Assembly (NCBI GenBank): GCA_030680575.1
Contig: JAUXVI010000051.1
Coordinates: 1-64,000 of the forward strand
Source: Hylemonella sp.
Lineage (GTDB): Bacteria > Pseudomonadota > Gammaproteobacteria > Burkholderiales > Burkholderiaceae_C
Direction of reading: 5' to 3'
Length of the DNA stretch: 64,000 nucleotides
In this document: positions 61,000-64,000 of the stretch, piece by piece
Layout: each line of letters opens with the position of its first letter
Numbering within the stretch: position 1 is the stretch's first letter
Made by a program: the position numbers and the translations under genes
Notes under the pieces: model-generated
The model's input: the letters and a program-made list of their open reading frames with translations, nothing else
The model's database searches: none
Told to the model about the DNA's origin: nothing

Positions 61000-63900
61000 T
61001 CAGGCTTCAAGGTTGTGGTCGTCAAACCAGCGGTACAGCGCCGGCAGCACCACCAGCGTCAGCAAGGTCGATGAAATCAGGCCACCGATCACCACCACCG
61101 CCAGCGGCTTCTGCACTTCGGAGCCCGGCCCGGTGGCAAACAGGAAGGGTACCAGCCCCAGCAAGGCCACGGTGGCGGTCATCATGACCGGACGGAAGCG
61201 TTGCACACACCCTTCGCGGACGGCCTTGAGCACGTCCAGGCCATCATCACGCAGGCGACGGATGGAGGTCACCAACACCACGCCGTTGAGCACGGCAATG
61301 CCCCACAGGGCGATGAAACCCACCGAGGCCGGCACGCTCAGGTACTCGCCTGTCACCGCCAAACCGATGACGCCACCGATGGACGCAAAGGGCAGCACCA
61401 GGATGATCAAGGTCGCCAGCTTGATCGACTTGAACAGCATGAACAGCAGGAAGAAGATGGCAGCAATCGTGATCGGCACAATCACGGACAGCGTGCTCAT
61501 GGCGCGCTCCATGTTTTCAAACTGGCCACCGAAGACAAAGTAAAAACCTTCGGGCAGCTGAACTTCGGCTGCGATACGACGTTCCACCTCCTCCACAAAA
61601 CCGCCTAGGTCGCGCCCTTCGACGTTGGCGCCCACCACCACCCGGCGCTTGGCGCTCTCGCGGCTGATCTGGGCCGGGCCGTCTCGCAGTTCGATGGTGG
61701 CCACCGAGTACAGGGGTACCAGGGCACCATCGGGGGCACGCAGCAAGGTGTTGCGGATGTTCTCCACCGAGTTGCGCGCCCCTTCGGGGAAACGCACCGC
61801 GATGCCGAAACGGCGCTCGCCCTCGTACAACTTGCTGACTTCCTTGCCGCCGATGGCGGTCTCGATCAGGTTGTGCACTTCGGCCACGTTGATGCCATGA
61901 CGCGCAATGGCCTTGCGGTCAATGTCGATGGTCAGTGCCTGCTGGCCCGACAGGCGCTCGATGCGGATGTCGCGCGCGCCCTCCACACTGCGCAGCAGCC
62001 GGGCCACCTGTTCCGAGACACGGCGCAAATCGGCCAGGTCGTCACCGAAGATCTTGACCGCCAGCTGCGACCGCACACCGGTCACCATCTCGTCCACACG
62101 TTCGGAAATGGGCTGCGACAGCACGATCTGGACACCGGGAATGGTGGACAGGCGCTTGCGGATGTCCTCGTCGATTTCATCCTGCGAGCGGTCCGACTTC
62201 GGATCGAGCAGCACGATGGGGTCGGACTCGTTGGGCCCGGCCGGATCGGCCGGCGATTCGCCGCGGCCCAGCTTGGACACCACCATGCGCACACCGGGCA
62301 CTTCGGCAATCGCCTTCATCGCGCCCATCTCCAGGCGGATCGACTCGTCCAGCGAAATGCTGGGCACCCGGTTGATCTGCGGCGTGAGCGCGCCCTCCTT
62401 CATGGTCGGCATGAAGGACTTGCCGAGGAACGGGAACAACGCCAGCGAACCCAGCAGAAGGCCCACGGCCACGGCCAGCGTGGCACGCTGACGCGACAAG
62501 GCACGGTCCAGCAGCTTGAGATAGGCCGTCTTCAGAACGGCAATGAAACGCGTGTCGTGGTCGGCCCCCCCCTTGAGGATGTAGGAACACAGCACCGGTG
62601 ACAGGAACAGCGAGACCAGCAGCGATGCGCCCAGCGCAATGACGATGGTCAGGGCCAACGGTGCGAACATCTTGCCTTCGATGCCCTGCAGCGTCATGAG
62701 CGGCAGGAACACCAGCATGATGATGACAATGCCGAAAACGGTGGGGGTGGCGACTTCCTGCGTGGCGTCCAGGATCACGCGCACACGCGAAGCGCCGGCC
62801 GGGGCCAGCCCCAGCCGATGAAACACGTTTTCCACCACCACCACCGTGGCATCGACCATCAGACCGATGGCAATCGCCAGACCGCCAAGCGACATCAGAT
62901 TGGCCGAAATGCCGTAGCGGTTCATCATGATGAAGGTGGTGAGCGGCGCGATGATCAGCGTGGCCACCACGATCAGGCTGGAACGCACGTCCCCCAGGAA
63001 CAGGAACAGGATCACGACCACCAGAAAAATACCTTCGATCAGCACCTTGCCGACCGTCCACAAGGCGGAATCCACCAGCTCGGTACGGTCGTAATAAGGC
63101 ACGATCTGCAGACCGCCCGGCAGCATGCCCTTGCTGTTGATTTCGTCGACACGCTGTTTGACACGCGAGACGATCTGCTTGGCGTTGCCGCCGCGCATCA
63201 TGAGCACGATGCCCGACACCGACTCGGTGTAGCCACCCTTGATGATGGCGCCCTGGCGCACCTCGTGGCCCAGCGTCACCTCCGCCAGGTCGCGCACATA
63301 CAGCGGCACGCCGTTCTGCTCTCGCACCACGATGTTGGCAATGTCGTCCAGCGTCCGGATCAGACCGACACCACGAATCAGATACTGCTCGGCGCGCTGC
63401 GGCAGGATGCCGCCGCTGGCATTGGCATTGTTGTTGGCAATCGCCTCGTAGACCTGGCCGATGGTGACGTTGTGGTGCAGCAGCCGGTCGGGTTTGGCCA
63501 GCACCTGGTACTGGCGCACATAACCGCCCTGGGAATTGATTTCGGCCACTCCGGGAATCGAGCGCAGCAGCGGCCGCACCACCCAGTCCTGCACAATGCG
63601 GCGCTCGGCCAGTTCGGCCGGCGTCAGCGCACGCTGGCCGTCATCGGGGTGATCCAGCGTGTACTGGTAGACCTCGCCCAGACCGGTGGACACCGGCCCC
63701 AGCACTGGCGTGATACCCGGCGGCATGTTGGGGCCGATCTCCATCAGGCGTTCCATCACCAGCTGGCGGGCAAAGTAGACGTCAGTCTTGTCGGTGAACA
63801 CCAGCGTGATGATGGACAGGCCGCTCTTGTTGAGCGAGCGCATCTCCACGATGCCGGGCAGGCCGGTCATGGCGATTTCCAGCGGCACAGTGACGAAACG

Positions 63901-64000
63901 CTCGATTTCTTCCGGCGAGCGGCCGGTGGCTTCGGTCGCGATCTGGACCTGGACATTGGTGACGTCGGGGAAGGCATCCACCGACAGGCGTGTCGCTTCG
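61000..64000 (-). CDS. Heavy-metal efflux RND transporter, CzcA/CusA family (5' end outside window)
   Basis: At least 1000 residues of an inner-membrane proton-driven efflux pump; the first few dozen residues lie beyond the right edge. VDAFPDVTNVQVQIATEATGRSPEEIERFVTVPLE is the typical beginning of the first porter domain. The conserved motif GLMVDATVVVVENVFHRL (TM4 region, about residues 365-382) carries the Asp of the proton relay, and later membrane segments run to the C-terminus. The sequence belongs to the CzcA/CusA branch (zinc/cobalt/cadmium or copper/silver); the metal is not certain. Confidence 0.94.
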   Translation of the reverse strand, partial: EATRLSVDAFPDVTNVQVQIATEATGRSPEEIERFVTVPLEIAMTGLPGIVEMRSLNKSGLSIITLVFTDKTDVYFARQLVMERLMEIGPNMPPGITPVLGPVSTGLGEVYQYTLDHPDDGQRALTPAELAERRIVQDWVVRPLLRSIPGVAEINSQGGYVRQYQVLAKPDRLLHHNVTIGQVYEAIANNNANASGGILPQRAEQYLIRGVGLIRTLDDIANIVVREQNGVPLYVRDLAEVTLGHEVRQGAIIKGGYTESVSGIVLMMRGGNAKQIVSRVKQRVDEINSKGMLPGGLQIVPYYDRTELVDSALWTVGKVLIEGIFLVVVILFLFLGDVRSSLIVVATLIIAPLTTFIMMNRYGISANLMSLGGLAIAIGLMVDATVVVVENVFHRLGLAPAGASRVRVILDATQEVATPTVFGIVIIMLVFLPLMTLQGIEGKMFAPLALTIVIALGASLLVSLFLSPVLCSYILKGGADHDTRFIAVLKTAYLKLLDRALSRQRATLAVAVGLLLGSLALFPFLGKSFMPTMKEGALTPQINRVPSISLDESIRLEMGAMKAIAEVPGVRMVVSKLGRGESPADPAGPNESDPIVLLDPKSDRSQDEIDEDIRKRLSTIPGVQIVLSQPISERVDEMVTGVRSQLAVKIFGDDLADLRRVSEQVARLLRSVEGARDIRIERLSGQQALTIDIDRKAIARHGINVAEVHNLIETAIGGKEVSKLYEGERRFGIAVRFPEGARNSVENIRNTLLRAPDGALVPLYSVATIELRDGPAQISRESAKRRVVVGANVEGRDLGGFVEEVERRIAAEVQLPEGFYFVFGGQFENMERAMSTLSVIVPITIAAIFFLLFMLFKSIKLATLIILVLPFASIGGVIGLAVTGEYLSVPASVGFIALWGIAVLNGVVLVTSIRRLRDDGLDVLKAVREGCVQRFRPVMMTATVALLGLVPFLFATGPGSEVQKPLAVVVIGGLISSTLLTLVVLPALYRWFDDHNLEA

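Noticed and set aside
1-64000. tRNA, rRNA, insertion sequences or prophage genes
   Set aside because: I looked through the intergenic regions and found no cloverleaf, rRNA-like stretch, transposase or phage gene.

Overview
The window is about 64 kb of GC-rich chromosomal DNA from a beta-proteobacterium, most likely a member of the Comamonadaceae (Hydrogenophaga/Rhodoferax/Polaromonas-like). The evidence is the strong GC bias at third codon positions, the classic gene orders xseB-ispA-dxs and polA-(DUF2782-like)-thrB, and five copies of a ~57-bp interspersed repeat (core TAGCTGCTTGCGC) that I know from Comamonadaceae genomes. The layout is dense and mostly housekeeping plus transport. I see no rRNA, tRNA, CRISPR array, prophage or insertion sequence.

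Region by region. (1) 1-1.8 kb: the start of a cheW gene (cut by the window edge), a perfect FNR/Anr-type box upstream of it, and 1.4 kb of coding-like sequence whose strand is uncertain. (2) 1.8-7.5 kb: a minus-strand catabolic operon (CaiB/BaiF CoA-transferase, crotonase, MDR reductase, Bug/TctC binding protein, family-3 binding lipoprotein) divergent from its probable GntR/FCD repressor; then an MgtC/SapB membrane protein. (3) 8.0-20.9 kb: a molybdate/tungstate locus. It holds modE and modABC divergent around a near-ideal ModE box; then, behind four unrelated small genes, a seven-gene minus-strand operon tupB-tupC-tupA, an orphan ModA-like lipoprotein, and a FecCD-type MolABC-like importer; and a divergent second ModE-type regulator fused to a periplasmic-binding-like domain. 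(4) 20.9-26.0 kb: an EgtB/SenA-type enzyme and a TRAP transporter whose binding protein is convergent with its permeases. (5) 26.1-29.2 kb: dxs, ispA, xseB.

(6) 29.4-35.2 kb: an orphan Rieske oxygenase, a DMT exporter, a rhodanese, a VOC protein and two coupled c-type cytochromes carrying five hemes. (7) 35.3-40.1 kb: a small membrane protein, a His-rich ZIP transporter, a dienelactone-hydrolase-like enzyme, a DbpA-type helicase and a class A acid phosphatase. (8) 40.1-47.5 kb: polA, a DUF2782-like protein, thrB, a membrane protein and uvrD. (9) 47.5-51.8 kb: kup with a KdpE regulator and a short KdpD-like kinase, separated by a 62-bp tandem duplication. (10) 52.1-57.2 kb: a GGDEF-EAL sensor coupled to a PhnD-like binding protein, facing a hybrid histidine kinase. 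(11) 57.3-64 kb: a hydrolase, two coupled NAD(P)-dependent oxidoreductases, and a CzcA/CusA-type efflux pump (cut by the window edge) with a PII-like protein lacking the uridylylation tyrosine.

The most noteworthy themes are the concentration of molybdate/tungstate uptake and regulation in one 13-kb block, and the way copies of the interspersed repeat have become protein-coding (tupA signal peptide, uvrD linker, an oxidoreductase insertion, the N-terminus of the ZIP protein).
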